A stretch of 64,000 nucleotides of DNA from the NCBI RefSeq assembly GCF_020103725.1, contig NZ_JAHXBG010000008.1:186001-250000 (forward strand), read 5' to 3'. The number at the start of each line of letters is the position of its first letter. The first letter of the stretch is position 1. A program made the position numbers and the translations under genes. The notes under the pieces are model-generated. The model was not told where the DNA came from. It searched no databases and saw only the letters and a list, made by a program, of their open reading frames with translations. Below are positions 1 to 8,591 of the stretch, one piece after another. The DNA is from Hyalangium gracile (GTDB lineage Bacteria; Myxococcota; Myxococcia; Myxococcales; Myxococcaceae).

Positions 1-26
1 CCCTGAGCGGGCTTGGGCTCAGTGGG

Positions 27-410
27 TCATGGCGGCGCGCAGGTCCCGTCCAGCGCGCTGCCGGAGGCGCCCTCGCAGGTGCCGCTCACACAGTCGCGAT
101 CGGCGAAGCAGGCGCTGCCCTCCTCACGCGGGGCCACGCACTTCCCATAGCGATCGCCGGGGGTGAAGTGGTTGGAGCAGGTGAGCGACGCCTCGCACTC
201 GGCGGACACCGTGCAGGGCTCGTCGAGGCCCCGCCGGGGGTAGTCACACACTCCCGAGGGCGCGGGCTCATTGCCCTGGGAGGGCTTGGAGCAGACGAGC
301 TCGTCCGCGCAGTCGCCATCCGTCTCGCAGCGTTCACCCAGGCCGATGCTGCAGCCGGTCCCCAGGAGGGCAACGAGCATGAGCCAGCCATACCGCCAGC
401 CTCGCCTCAT
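27..410 (-). CDS. Cysteine-rich lipoprotein, function unknown
   Basis: Predicted 127-residue lipoprotein. A short signal peptide ends in a lipobox (LGTGC, lipidated Cys20). Twelve further cysteines follow in regular groups: C28-x5-C34-x5-C40, C66-x5-C72-x5-C78 and C101-x5-C107-x4-C112, each with acidic residues between. This is the spacing of small disulfide-bonded repeats common in secreted myxobacterial proteins, so three disulfide modules on the outer surface or in the periplasm are likely. The ATG overlaps the TGA of the TonB-dependent receptor (ATGA), so the two genes are probably translationally coupled and the lipoprotein may assist that receptor. The coupling is seen; the accessory role is inference. 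Confidence 0.75.
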   Translation of the reverse strand: MRRGWRYGWLMLVALLGTGCSIGLGERCETDGDCADELVCSKPSQGNEPAPSGVCDYPRRGLDEPCTVSAECEASLTCSNHFTPGDRYGKCVAPREEGSACFADRDCVSGTCEGASGSALDGTCAPP

Positions 411-2683
411 AGCGCAGCCTCCACCGCGAGCACGAAGGAACGTCCGGCCTCTTCCACGCCGGACCCGTGGGTCCGGTACGTGGCATTCAGCAGGTTCTGC
501 AGCGTCCCGGACACGCGCAGGCGCGGGCCCCACTGCACGCCTCCGCGCAGGTGGAACGCGACGAAGCCCGGAGTGCCGTTGCAGTCGGGGACCTCCGCGC
601 AGGTGCGCACGTCGAGGCGGTCCGCCGCGGACAGCTCGCGCTGCGCGGTCGCCCAGCGGGCCACGGCCTCGAAGAAGAGGGAGTCGAGCGGCGTATAGGT
701 GGCGCGCACCAGGCCGTTGAGCGGCGGCGTGCGCGAGAGCGGCTCGAGGATGAGCGGCTCTCCGGGCAGGGTGAGATCCTTGCGGCGCTGCTGGGTATAT
801 GTCCACGTCGCGTGGGTGGCGAGGCTGAGGCGGGGGAGGACCTGGAAGGCCACGGCGGCCTCCAGCGCGTGGAGCTGGGCCCGGTCCCGGTTCTGCCGGG
901 CGAGGTAGGGAAGGCCGTCGGGGTTCTCTGTCGCTCCGTCCAGGGCCGTTGGCACGTTGCCCACCAGCCCCGAGACGAGGGTGTACGCGTAGAAGAACTC
1001 GGCGCTGAGGCGCTCACGGTGCGCGCGAACACCGAGCTCCGCCGTGTAGGACTGCTCGGTGCGCAGGGCGCGCCCGGGCACGAGGAAGCCCGGGCCCTCG
1101 GCGCCCAGGCGCAGGTAGTCGTCGATGTTCGGGGCTCGGAAGCCGGAGCCCAGGTTGGCCAGGAGCGACAGCCCCCGCGCGAGCCGGTACTGGGCGCCGA
1201 GCTCGGCCGCCACACCCACGGCGTTCAGCGTGTCCTCCGGCAGCACGGGAGGAGGGGTGGGCGCGGAGGCGAAGAGCTCGGCCAGTCGCGCGTCCTCCGG
1301 CAGGTGCGTGGAGTTGAACTGCACGCGGCCGCCGAGGTGCCAGGAGAAGGGCTCCCGGGCATCGCTCGTCAGCAGGCCGAACACTCCCGTGGAGATGGAG
1401 GTCGGCGCTCCGGGGTAGCGCGCGTCCGCGGTCCGGGGGGAGAAGCTCTCCGCTCCGGCCAGGGGACTGCGCCCGGCGAGGCTGGTGACGCGGTCGCGGA
1501 AGAGGTCCAGGCCCATGACGAGCTGGGGGCGCAGGGGCAGCGACTCGAGCGGGGACGTCTCTGCCTCGATGCGCATGCCCACCGTCCACACGGTGGCGGC
1601 GTCGCGCTCGATGCGGTCGCGCGAGACGCGGAAGCGGTCGACCTGCTCGTTCTGCCGGTGGGAGCTCAGCTCCACCGCCCAGCGCCTCAGCAGTCCGTCG
1701 GAGGTGTGCTCCAGGCGGCCGTGGAGGAAGTCCCGCTGCTGCTCGGTGAAGCGGCGGAAGTCTCCGGGCGCCGAGCGGTCCAGGCGCGGCGCGTCGGACT
1801 GACGCACCCCCTGGTACTGGAAGGCGAGCTGCAGGCTGGGCGCCAGCCGGTGGCGCAGCTTGAGCGAGGCATCTCCCTCCTGGTAGCCCGTGTAGCGCTG
1901 GAGCCCCACGCGCTCTCCGCCGCGCAGATCGTTGAAGTCGCGGAGCGTCACGCCCGCGGCCACGGCCGTGTTCTCCAGCGAGAGCCCCGCGCGCAGGTGG
2001 CCCTGGAGGCTCATGTCCGCGGTGCCCGCCTGGGCTCGGAGCTGCCCGATGGGGGTCAGCTCCGAGGTGAAGCGCGGCCAGAACGTGCGCACGTTGATCA
2101 CGCCGCCGAGCGCGTCGGAGCCATAGAGCACCGAGCCGGGGCCGCGGACGACCTCGATCTGATCGATGAGGAAGGGGTCCACCGTGTTGAGGTATTGGTT
2201 GGGCCCCGAGCGGACGGTGGCGTTGTTCAAGCGCACGCCGTCGACGAGCAGCAGGATGTGCTGTCCGTACAGACCGCGGATGATGGGGGCGCCTCCGCCG
2301 TGGTTCGTCTTCTGGAGGAACACGCCCTCCTGCTCGGCCAGCGCCTCGGGAGTGGTGCGCGCCGGCCTGCGAGCGAGCTCCTCCCGATCGACCACCGTCA
2401 CCGCGCGCGGCGCCTCGTCCGCCGGCTGGGCAACGCGCGTGGCCGTCACCACCGTCTGGGCGGACGGCTGCTCGTCAGGCTCGAGGTTCGCGCTGGGCGC
2501 CTGGGAGGGTGGGGCGCTCTCCTGCGCCTGGGGAGCAGGCTCGGGCGGGGGAGGGGAGTCCGCGGGGGCTTGAGGGGGCGCCGACTCGGACTCGGTCGAT
2601 ACAGCCGGTGACTCGGCCGGGACCTGAGGAGCGTCGGGTGGTTGTTGAAGGAGCAGGACGCTGAGCAGCGAGATGAAATGCAC
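407..2683 (-). CDS. TonB-dependent outer-membrane receptor
   Basis: 758-residue gated outer-membrane importer driven by TonB-ExbBD. A short signal peptide is followed by a Pro/Ala/Glu-rich linker (about residues 15-75). The plug domain follows (about 78-200), with typical motifs such as IIRGLYGQHILLLVDG, RLNNA and the end signature VVRGPGSVLYGSDALGGVIN. The rest is a beta-barrel ending in an aromatic/hydrophobic strand (SFVLAVEAAL). The plug resembles the haemoglobin/transferrin/cobalamin receptor group, but the substrate cannot be named from sequence. The GTG start at 2683 is preceded by GGAG at 5-nt spacing. The Cys-rich lipoprotein gene follows with a 4-nt overlap. Confidence 0.9.
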   Translation of the reverse strand: MHFISLLSVLLLQQPPDAPQVPAESPAVSTESESAPPQAPADSPPPPEPAPQAQESAPPSQAPSANLEPDEQPSAQTVVTATRVAQPADEAPRAVTVVDREELARRPARTTPEALAEQEGVFLQKTNHGGGAPIIRGLYGQHILLLVDGVRLNNATVRSGPNQYLNTVDPFLIDQIEVVRGPGSVLYGSDALGGVINVRTFWPRFTSELTPIGQLRAQAGTADMSLQGHLRAGLSLENTAVAAGVTLRDFNDLRGGERVGLQRYTGYQEGDASLKLRHRLAPSLQLAFQYQGVRQSDAPRLDRSAPGDFRRFTEQQRDFLHGRLEHTSDGLLRRWAVELSSHRQNEQVDRFRVSRDRIERDAATVWTVGMRIEAETSPLESLPLRPQLVMGLDLFRDRVTSLAGRSPLAGAESFSPRTADARYPGAPTSISTGVFGLLTSDAREPFSWHLGGRVQFNSTHLPEDARLAELFASAPTPPPVLPEDTLNAVGVAAELGAQYRLARGLSLLANLGSGFRAPNIDDYLRLGAEGPGFLVPGRALRTEQSYTAELGVRAHRERLSAEFFYAYTLVSGLVGNVPTALDGATENPDGLPYLARQNRDRAQLHALEAAVAFQVLPRLSLATHATWTYTQQRRKDLTLPGEPLILEPLSRTPPLNGLVRATYTPLDSLFFEAVARWATAQRELSAADRLDVRTCAEVPDCNGTPGFVAFHLRGGVQWGPRLRVSGTLQNLLNATYRTHGSGVEEAGRSFVLAVEAAL

Positions 2684-2832
2684 GGGAACTCCGCACGGGG
2701 GGAGTGGAGGGTCAGCCGTCTCGCGGAGCTATAGCCTGCAAGGGCGTGTGAGGGAATCGGGTGGGAGCCCCTCAGGGGAGGCTGTCAGAGGACGGACTGT
2801 CGCCCAGGAGGTGCTGGCGGACGGAACCCGGC

Positions 2833-3090
2833 TCAGCCCAGGTTCAGCTCACGGCTCAACCCATCACGGAACGTTGACTCGGGGGGGAGCGAGCCTTCGA
2901 GCTTCCGAGCGATCATCTGCTCAAGCGCCAGCACTCCGAAGAAGTCGGAGCAGCCTTCACGGCCTGGGGCCAGCAGCTCCTCGTGCCCGGTGGCGACGCC
3001 CACGTCCCTGACCGTCTCGCGCTCCTTGGGATTTCAGCCCGCTGGAGGATGAGCGGTTCGGTCCGCTCGGTTCCAGTTCCTGACAGCCAT
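2833..3090 (-). pseudogene. Stop-interrupted ORF, possible decayed gene
   Basis: One minus-strand frame reads from an ATG at 3090 through 18 codons to a TGA at 3034-3036. It then continues for about 66 codons with protein-like composition (motifs such as VATGHEELLAPG, DFFGVLALEQMIARKLEG) to a TGA at 2833. The downstream part looks like the C-terminus of a small helical protein, and no family was recognised. Either this is a gene with one nonsense mutation, or translation starts at an internal GTG after the stop. The block lies alone between the TonB receptor and the next plus-strand gene. Confidence 0.35.
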
Positions 3091-3188
3091 GACGAAACCA
3101 TGACAAAGACATGGAGCGCCCATGGCCATACTCCTTTCCCTACGCTGTAGGTTGGTCACCGTCGCCACCCAGCTCAGGTGAACCCGCC

Positions 3189-3620
3189 ATGCCCATGCGT
3201 GTCATCACTGCCGCCCTCCTCGTGGAAGCGGTCACGGAACTGTCCAGGGGCTCCAAGCTGGTCCGGGTGAAGGATGTCTTCGCCTGGTGTGACAGGCACT
3301 CGGTCGACTACAAGGGAGACAGGCTCAAGAACCTGGCGATCTGGGAAGCCGACCGCGAGGAGGCCCGCGGACAGCGCCGACTCCTGAAGTTCAAGAGCGG
3401 GGAGAGCAAGCAGTCGCGGGTGGGGTGGGCGCTCATCGCTCACGGAGACAAGGCGCGTGAGGCCGCTGCGCGGCTGGGCTGGCGCGAGCAGCGCTGGAAC
3501 GGCGAGGCCTGGGACTGGCTGGGGGGATGCCCACCGCCGCCGCGCCGTCCTGGGACGGATGAGGCCACGGACAGCGGAGAGCCTGACTGGGGCTCGGCGG
3601 CCGAAGGCTCCTGGCCATAG
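3189..3620 (+). CDS. Hypothetical protein, 143 aa
   Basis: Not recognised as a named family. The protein begins MPMRVITAALLVEAV and is rich in Lys, Arg and Trp (KFKSGESKQSRVGWAL, RLGWREQRWNGEAWDWLG), with a Pro/Asp/Glu-rich tail. The charged, Trp-rich middle could be a small nucleic-acid-binding or partner-binding fold; that is a guess. The ATG at 3189 was chosen over the upstream in-frame ATG at 3111 because protein-like composition starts there and the extra 26 residues read as non-coding. It sits alone between two decayed genes. Confidence 0.55.
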   Translation: MPMRVITAALLVEAVTELSRGSKLVRVKDVFAWCDRHSVDYKGDRLKNLAIWEADREEARGQRRLLKFKSGESKQSRVGWALIAHGDKAREAAARLGWREQRWNGEAWDWLGGCPPPPRRPGTDEATDSGEPDWGSAAEGSWP

Positions 3621-3727
3621 GCGCGCGCCCAAGGAGGGACGCATCCCCCCAATGGGGGTGGTTTGGAGTGAAGGAGGGTTCACTCTCGGGGCAGTCGTCC
3701 TCCCATACCCCGGAAGCCTGGGTGCTG

Positions 3728-3922
3728 AGCAAACCCTCCAACCGGCACAAGGCGGTGCCCCTGACCCCCGAGCAGTTCCACTACGCCTTCTCGAACACGC
3801 TCACCGCGGAGCAGTCCGCGGTCGCCTACGAGCGCTACCACGTTCCCGCTCCGGGCCGCTTCGTGTTTGACGGCGCCCTCGCCAACCTCAACCCTCACTC
3901 CGCCACGAAGGTCGACCTGCGG
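3728..3922 (+). pseudogene. Alpha/beta hydrolase fragment
   Basis: About 65 codons in one plus-strand frame match an internal part of an alpha/beta hydrolase: SKPSNRHKAVPLTPEQFHYA, then AVAYERYHVPAPGRFVFDGA and LANLNPHSATKVDL. In intact relatives this is the cap region just before the strand carrying the catalytic Asp. The nucleophile elbow upstream and the Asp/His part downstream are both missing. After about 3922 the frame becomes low-complexity Gly/Pro/Arg. It is therefore a remnant truncated at both ends, lying directly upstream of the TetR gene. Confidence 0.6.
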
Positions 3923-4004
3923 AGGGCAGCCGGGCCAGAGGCGGCCGGCCCGCTCTCAGGGGGAACTGCTCCTCGAGGAAGGGCCCGGTCTTCTCGTACT
4001 GGAC

Positions 4005-4028
4005 ACCATACCGACTAGTTGGTATGGT
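4005..4028. promoter_or_regulatory. Palindromic operator before the TetR gene
   Basis: A 24-bp near-perfect palindrome: 8-bp arms ACCATACC and GGTATGGT surround a centre containing ACTAGT, itself self-complementary; only the pair flanking the centre mismatches. It ends 6 bases before the ATG of the TetR-family gene at 4035, the normal place for an autoregulatory TetR operator. The half-site ATACC recurs in the palindromic elements at 5223-5253 and 11433-11460. Confidence 0.7.
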
Positions 4029-4034
4029 GGCTTC

Positions 4035-4664
4035 ATGGGTCGTACACAGAGCAACTCCAAAACGAAGTTCCTGGATGCCGCGCTGCACGTCATCCGCGCC
4101 AAGGGTTACGAGGCGACGACGGTGGACGACATCTGCGCGGAGGCGGGGCTCACCAAGGGCAGCTTCTTCCACCACTTCGAGAGCAAGGAGGAGCTCGCGC
4201 TCGCGGCGGCCGAGCACTTCGCCACGATGGCGGAGGGCGCGTTCGCCGCGGCGCCGTACCGGCAGGCGGAGGACCCGCTGGATCGCGTCCTCGGCTACGT
4301 GGACTTCCGCGCGTCACTGATGAAGGGCGAGCTCCCCGACTTCACCTGCCTGCTCGGCATGATGGTGCAGGAGACGTACGAGACGCACCCGGAGATCCGC
4401 CAGGCGTGCGACCGGCACATCAGCGCGCACGCCCGGACGGTGGCGAGCGACATCGCCGAGGCGAAGAAGCGCTACGCCCCGCACGCGCCCTGGGAGCCCG
4501 ACAGCCTGGCGCTCCACATCCAGGCCGTGATCCACGGCGCCTTCATCCTGGCCAAGGCCCGCAACGGCCCCGAGGTGGCCGTGGAGTGCCTCACGCACCT
4601 GCGCCGGTACCTGGAGACCCAGTTCACCCCACCCCAGCACAAGAGGAGAAGCGCCCATGGCTAG
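4035..4664 (+). CDS. TetR/AcrR-family transcriptional regulator
   Basis: 209-residue repressor-type regulator. The N-terminal HTH (about residues 8-55) has the TetR pattern FLDAALHVIRAKGYEATTVD, then AEAGLTKGSFFHHFESKEEL. The C-terminal ligand/dimer domain contains FTCLLGMMVQETYETHPEIR, typical of the AcrR/NemR-like group that senses small electrophiles or lipophilic compounds; the ligand is unknown. The ATG at 4035 is preferred over in-frame upstream ATGs because the palindromic operator lies just upstream. The 3' end overlaps the PhnB-like gene by 8 nt, so the two are probably one transcript under autoregulation. Confidence 0.88.
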   Translation: MGRTQSNSKTKFLDAALHVIRAKGYEATTVDDICAEAGLTKGSFFHHFESKEELALAAAEHFATMAEGAFAAAPYRQAEDPLDRVLGYVDFRASLMKGELPDFTCLLGMMVQETYETHPEIRQACDRHISAHARTVASDIAEAKKRYAPHAPWEPDSLALHIQAVIHGAFILAKARNGPEVAVECLTHLRRYLETQFTPPQHKRRSAHG

Positions 4665-5142
4665 CAAGCAGAAGATCACCACCTGCCTCTGGTTCAAGAA
4701 CAACGCGGAGGAAGCGGCGAACCTGTACGTCTCCACCTTCAAGAACTCGAAGGTGCTCAGCGTGTCGCGCTACGGAGATGCGGGGCCGGGGCCGAAGGGG
4801 GAGGCCATGCTGGTGACCTTCGAGATCGAGGGCCAGCCGTTCATGGCGCTGAATGGCAACCCGAAGTCCACGTTCACGGATGCGAACTCGCTGTTCGTGA
4901 GCTGTGAGACGCAGGAGGAGGTGGATCACCTCTGGAACAGGCTCATCGCGGACGGGGGCTCGCCGTCGATGTGTGGCTGGCTCAAGGACAAGTTCGGAGT
5001 GTCCTGGCAGATCATCCCCACCACGCTGATGGAGCTGATGGGGGACAAGGATCCCGCGAGGTCGAAGAGGGTCATGGAAGCCATGATGAAGATGACCAAG
5101 ATCGACATCGCGAAGCTGAAGCAGGCCTACCACCAGGCTTGA
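4657..5142 (+). CDS. PhnB-like VOC-superfamily protein
   Basis: 161-residue protein of the PhnB/3-demethylubiquinone methyltransferase-like branch of the glyoxalase (VOC) fold. Visible marks are the N-terminal strand ITTCLWFKNNAEEAANLYVS, then YGDAGPGPKGEAMLVTFEIEG, CGWLKDKFGVSWQIIP, and a C-terminal helix with AMMKMTKIDIAKLKQAY. Most relatives are uncharacterised cytosolic enzymes or ligand binders; the methyltransferase label is historical. It starts inside the end of the TetR gene (8-nt overlap) and is probably a target of that regulator. Confidence 0.85.
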   Translation: MASKQKITTCLWFKNNAEEAANLYVSTFKNSKVLSVSRYGDAGPGPKGEAMLVTFEIEGQPFMALNGNPKSTFTDANSLFVSCETQEEVDHLWNRLIADGGSPSMCGWLKDKFGVSWQIIPTTLMELMGDKDPARSKRVMEAMMKMTKIDIAKLKQAYHQA

Positions 5143-5222
5143 GCAGGTTCGACGAAGCCTTCTGAAACGCGCAGCGGGCCCGAGTCCGCACCCGGTCCGC
5201 CCGCCTGCCGGGCGCACTTTGT

Positions 5223-5253
5223 CCGAACTGGTCTACTTGTCATACCAGTTCGG
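5223..5253. repeat. Palindromic element, copy A
   Basis: 10-bp inverted arms (CCGAACTGGT and ACCAGTTCGG) around an 11-nt centre containing CTTGTCAT. A 28-base core, 5225-5252, recurs with one mismatch at 11433-11460. It looks like a TetR-type operator, sharing the ATACC half-site with the palindrome at 4005-4028, but no gene start lies directly beside it. It could be a distal operator, a promoter whose gene was lost, or a small mobile palindrome. Confidence 0.6.
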
Positions 5254-5360
5254 TACCGGTCCGCCCACAGGGTGCCCCCGGCTCCCGAGCCGGCCACCGG
5301 CCCGGGTGCGTGTGCCTCGGTCATTCGTCCCGACAGGCTCCGCGCCTGTTCCGGCCTGGC

Positions 5361-5645
5361 TCAGGCCCTCCGGCGGCGGCCACCCGCGCGCCCGAGGAGC
5401 GACAGGAGCAGCAGACCGAACATCGAGGCACCATCCCCCGACCCGCTGCAGCCGCAGCCACCGCCGTCGCCGTCACCATCGCCGCCGGGAGCCTCCACGC
5501 AGACGCCGCCTGCGCACACCGCCGCGGCGGTACCGGGCGCTCGCCAGCGGGTTGGAACCTTGCCAACATATTGGCAGCGCTGCTGACAGGAAGGCAGCGG
5601 GCGGGTAGAGCCGACACGGGACGCTTCGTCACCCCGAAAGGACAT
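5361..5645 (-). pseudogene. MYXO-CTERM-tailed protein remnant
   Basis: A minus-strand frame ends with a MYXO-CTERM-type sorting signal: a Gly/Asp-rich linker, then GGCGCSGSGDGASMFGLLLL, then SLLGRAGGRRRRA (Cys motif, hydrophobic helix, Arg cluster). Such tails anchor secreted myxobacterial proteins at the cell surface after processing. Upstream there are only about 50 plausible residues with four cysteines (CQQRC...CAGGVC) and no signal peptide. The possible ATG at 5645 would also leave the divergent sodB without promoter space. The likeliest reading is a surface protein that lost its N-terminal part. Confidence 0.5.
5560..5575. promoter_or_regulatory. Palindrome upstream of sodB
   Basis: A perfect 6-bp inverted repeat TGCCAA-CATA-TTGGCA, 75 bases upstream of the sodB start. 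It is a plausible transcription-factor site for sodB. The factor is unknown, and the site lies inside the decayed MYXO-CTERM frame. Confidence 0.35.
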
Positions 5646-5650
5646 GCCCC

Positions 5651-6235
5651 GTGCCGTTCACACTGCCCGAACTCCCCTACAAGAAGGATGCCCTCGCCCC
5701 CCACCTCAGCGCGGAGACGCTCGAGTTCCATCACGGCAAGCACCACGCCGCGTACGTGACGAACCTCAACAAGCTGCTCGAGGGAAAGCCCGAGGCCCAG
5801 CGCTCCCTCGAGGAGGTCATCCTCGGCAGCGACGGGGCGGTCTTCAACAACGCCGCCCAGGTGTGGAACCACACGTTCTACTGGAACTGCATGAAGCCCG
5901 CCGGAGGTGGTCGCCCGACGGGTGAGCTCGCGGAGGCCATCACCCGCGACTTCGGCTCCTTCGAGCGCTTCCGCGAGGAGTTCGTCAACGCCGCGACGAC
6001 GCAGTTCGGCTCGGGCTGGGCCTGGCTCGTGCTCGAGAAGGGCAAGCTCGCGGTCACCAAGACGGGTAACGCGGACCTGCCGCTCAAGCACGGCCAGAAG
6101 GCGCTGCTCACCATCGACGTGTGGGAGCACGCCTACTACGTGGACTTCCGCAACGCCCGCCCGAGGTACATCGACACCTTCCTCGAGCACCTCGTGAACT
6201 GGGACTTCGTGCTCCAGAACCTCAAGGGGCGCTGA
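5651..6235 (+). CDS. sodB: Superoxide dismutase, Fe-type
   Basis: 194-residue cytosolic enzyme that dismutates superoxide to oxygen and hydrogen peroxide. The four metal ligands are in the expected places: His27 (EFHHGKHHAAYV), His74 (QVWNHTFYW), Asp156 and His160 (DVWEHAYYVDF). Gln70 in FNNAAQVWNH is the N-terminal-half glutamine typical of the Fe rather than Mn group. Length matches bacterial SodB. The start is GTG at 5651 with AAAGGA 9 nt upstream; an ATG at 5644 is in another frame. Transcribed alone, with a palindrome at 5560-5575 upstream. Confidence 0.95.
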   Translation: MPFTLPELPYKKDALAPHLSAETLEFHHGKHHAAYVTNLNKLLEGKPEAQRSLEEVILGSDGAVFNNAAQVWNHTFYWNCMKPAGGGRPTGELAEAITRDFGSFERFREEFVNAATTQFGSGWAWLVLEKGKLAVTKTGNADLPLKHGQKALLTIDVWEHAYYVDFRNARPRYIDTFLEHLVNWDFVLQNLKGR

Positions 6236-6240
6236 GCCAG

Positions 6241-6395
6241 CCTCAGCGCTGGGTGACGATCACCGCGTGGGGGAGCTCCGGCGCGCGGATGAACTCGCTC
6301 CGGCCGAACCCGGCCGCCCTGAACATCCGCTCGTACTCGGCGAACGTGTACGCGTCTCCCGCCGGCGTGCTGGCGAGCATCGTCAGCGCGGCCGC
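6241..6395 (-). pseudogene. C-terminal fragment of an O-methyltransferase-type gene
   Basis: A 50-codon minus-strand tail ending at TGA 6241 reads AALTMLASTPAGDAYTFAEY, then ERMFRAAGFGRSEFIRAPEL and PHAVIVTQR. This matches the end of SAM-dependent O-methyltransferases of the plant-caffeoyl/polyketide type, where a TPxGxAxTxxEYxxMxxxAGF stretch precedes the last strands. The SAM-binding core is absent: upstream of about 6395 the frame loses similarity and the next gene reads in the opposite direction. It is a 3' remnant left by a deletion. Confidence 0.6.
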
Positions 6396-6533
6396 ATGGC
6401 CGCATGGCCAAGGAGCGAGGAGCCAGGCTCACCGGTCGCTCCAGGCGAGCTTGGTATCTCGCCCACGCTTGCACATCTCTACGGGAAGGAAACGCACCGC
6501 TGGCGGGACCTCGCGTCCCAGGGAGCGACACGT

Positions 6534-6800
6534 ATGGAGATGATCGCGTACATCATCGTCGGCTGCATCACCGGTCTGCTCTGCCGGGTCGTCGTGACGA
6601 ACGCCAGGAGCATGGGGCTCATCCGGTTCGTCCTCGTCGGCATGGTGGGCGGCATCGCGGGCGGCATCGTGGGTGGGGCCTTCAACGTCCGGCAGGAGCC
6701 CTTCGCCGTCGACATCCCCTCCATCGTGGGGAGCGTCCTGGGCGCAGCCATCGCCGTCTTCGTGGTGGTGGCGCTCAGTCGAAACAGAGCCCACGTCTAG
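6534..6800 (+). CDS. GlsB/YeaQ/YmgE-type membrane protein
   Basis: 88-residue inner-membrane protein of the transglycosylase-associated family. It has three hydrophobic segments with Gly-zipper spacing: IAYIIVGCITGLLCRVVV, then VLVGMVGGIAGGIVGGAF, and a C-terminal helix SIVGSVLGAAIAVFVVVAL. Family members are general stress-induced proteins of unknown biochemical role. The ATG at 6534 has GGGAG 10 nt upstream; longer in-frame starts cross the decayed methyltransferase region. It converges with the protease gene, with a 4-bp tail overlap. Confidence 0.85.
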   Translation: MEMIAYIIVGCITGLLCRVVVTNARSMGLIRFVLVGMVGGIAGGIVGGAFNVRQEPFAVDIPSIVGSVLGAAIAVFVVVALSRNRAHV

Positions 6801-7414
6801 AGCTCCGCGGCGAGCTGTCGCACGATGGGGGCGAAGTCGGCGGTCGGCGTCGCGATGCTGCAAGCGGCGCCCCCGTGGACGAGCCCCACGACGCGGAACC
6901 GAAGGTCCACCACCGGGGAGCCGGAGTCTCCCTTCTCCCCGTGCAGCGTGGTGAAGAGTGCCTGTGGGACGCCCGGAAGGGAGGGGCAGCGGCCCAGTCG
7001 CTGGAGCCAGGCCTGCTGGACTTCGCCCGGCGGATCGTAGCGTCCCGCGAAGAGGAGCCCCTCTCCCGGCTGGGGCAGCGCCGGGGCGACCGGCAGGGCC
7101 AGGACGGGCGCCACCGCATCGAGCTGGAAGAGCGCCACGTCCCGGTCCCGATCGACGAAGACGGAGGTGCCGCTCAGCTGCGATCCATCGTGCAGCTCGA
7201 GCTCGATGCGCTGAGCGCTCGAGGCGACACAGTGGGCCGCCGTCAGCACATGGCGGCCGTCCTCGACGATGACGCCCGCGCAGTGACCTGGCACCAGCAG
7301 CACCGTGGCCTCTCGGAGGACCCGCGCGTCCAGCTCCGGCGGCGCGGAGCCGCATGCCGCCACCAGGGCTCCCAGGAGGAGGCCTGGGTACAAGGAGAGT
7401 CTCTTCGCCCGCAT
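6797..7414 (-). CDS. Trypsin-like serine protease lipoprotein
   Basis: 205-residue S1-family (chymotrypsin fold) protein. A signal peptide ends in lipobox LVAAC (Cys21), so it is a membrane-anchored envelope protease. The triad is visible: His61 in LTAAHC, Asp92 in DRDVALFQL and Ser164 in GDSGSP. Length fits a single protease domain without PDZ. The ATG at 7414 is preferred to the in-frame ATG at 7429 because AGGGGG sits at correct spacing before it. Substrate unknown. A similar catalytic domain occurs in the truncated gene at the window's end. Confidence 0.88.
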   Translation of the reverse strand: MRAKRLSLYPGLLLGALVAACGSAPPELDARVLREATVLLVPGHCAGVIVEDGRHVLTAAHCVASSAQRIELELHDGSQLSGTSVFVDRDRDVALFQLDAVAPVLALPVAPALPQPGEGLLFAGRYDPPGEVQQAWLQRLGRCPSLPGVPQALFTTLHGEKGDSGSPVVDLRFRVVGLVHGGAACSIATPTADFAPIVRQLAAEL

Positions 7415-7562
7415 CGTCGTCCCCCTCATCCCCGCAGGCACGAGCGGGCAGTGGTGAACACTCCGAGGGAAGGATGCGCACCGGCGGGAGCCATGCCTGG
7501 AGCAGGGTTGGCCTCCAGGCAGGGGGGCGCGGCGCGAAGCCCCCGTGCGGTACTCTGGTCGC

Positions 7563-8559
7563 ATGGAGTTCGATGAGTCGGAGCCGCCGCCCCGCCATTC
7601 GCGAGCGCTGCGAGTACTGATGGCGCTGGGCGGCGGCCTGCTGGTGCTCCTCATCGCCTCGCTGTTCCTGGTCGATGCCTGGTCCCGACGACAGTACGAA
7701 CCCACGATCGCTGGGTTTCAGCAGGACGTGACGGAGAACATCGACTTCTTCTGTGAGCAGCAGACCCTGCTCTCGCGCGAGCTGTGGTTCCACGAACCGC
7801 GCACCCAGGGAGATGCCGGGCCGCTCTTGAATGCCTGGGTGGCCTGGGAGTCAGGGCCGAAGCTGCCCAAGGACTCGCCCCTCGCCATTCCGATCCCACT
7901 GCCGCGACGGCTCGGTGGCTTCCGGGAGTGGCTGGCCTCCCAGTCCGATGTCCCCCAGCTGGACTTCGGCTGGATGGACAGGCTGCACGCGTACGACCGT
8001 TGGGAGCTCCGAGCGGATGCGCGGCTTGCGCCACGGCAGTCTGTCGATGCCGTCTCCGCCTGCCGAGTGGCGGCCGATGAGCGCCGAGCAGCTGGCACGG
8101 ATGCGGGTGGTCGTGCTGAGCAGCATCACCTTCGCGAGCCTCCCCACGCCCGTGGAGGTGGCGAAGAAGGCTCGGAGCTGTGGCGAGCCCGCGGTGACAC
8201 GCTGCGTGGCGCTGGGGGAGGCGGCGTTCTGGATGAAGTACCTCGGGAACTTCGCTCGGGATTCGTACCCGGAGGCCTATGCCTCGTTCGAGGAGGAGCT
8301 CGCGGCTGCGCCATGCCCTACCGGGCTCGCGCGGAGGATGTGGGAGCACGGCGTGACGCTCGAGGAGGCTGACGAGGCGCGCGGCATGTCCGGGCTACCT
8401 GCTGGGACGCTGCGGTGGACTCCGCGTGGTCCCTTGAGGGAAGTCCTCGTGGGGAACCTCCTCTCGCACAGCCTGCTCTCTCTCGAGAGGCTGAAGGACT
8501 TCCGCCAGACGCTCACCGCGGGAGGCTTCAAGGACGAGCCTCGAGCCCCGCGCCGGTGA
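7563..8559 (+). pseudogene. Frameshifted membrane-anchored hypothetical protein
   Basis: Two overlapping frames together make one protein. The first runs from ATG 7563: a Pro-rich N-terminus, a membrane helix near residues 20-42 (LMALGGGLLVLLIASLFLV), then a soluble domain up to about 8040-8070 (LDFGWMDRLHAYDRWELR). The second, shifted by +1, continues AEWRPMSAEQLARMRVVVLS to a TGA at 8557, with sensible composition and a conserved-looking CGEPAVTRCVALGEAAFWMK. No single frame spans the gene. Either a one-base indel disabled it or the base calling is wrong there. Function unknown. Confidence 0.7.
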
Positions 8560-8591
8560 CGCCGCTTCATGGACCGGGACGTGTCGCCTTC

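Noticed and set aside
467-2611. 714-codon open frame opposite the TonB receptor
   Set aside because: Arg/Gly/Glu/Val-rich shadow frame of a G+C-rich gene; no domain motifs, while the minus strand has plug and barrel signatures.
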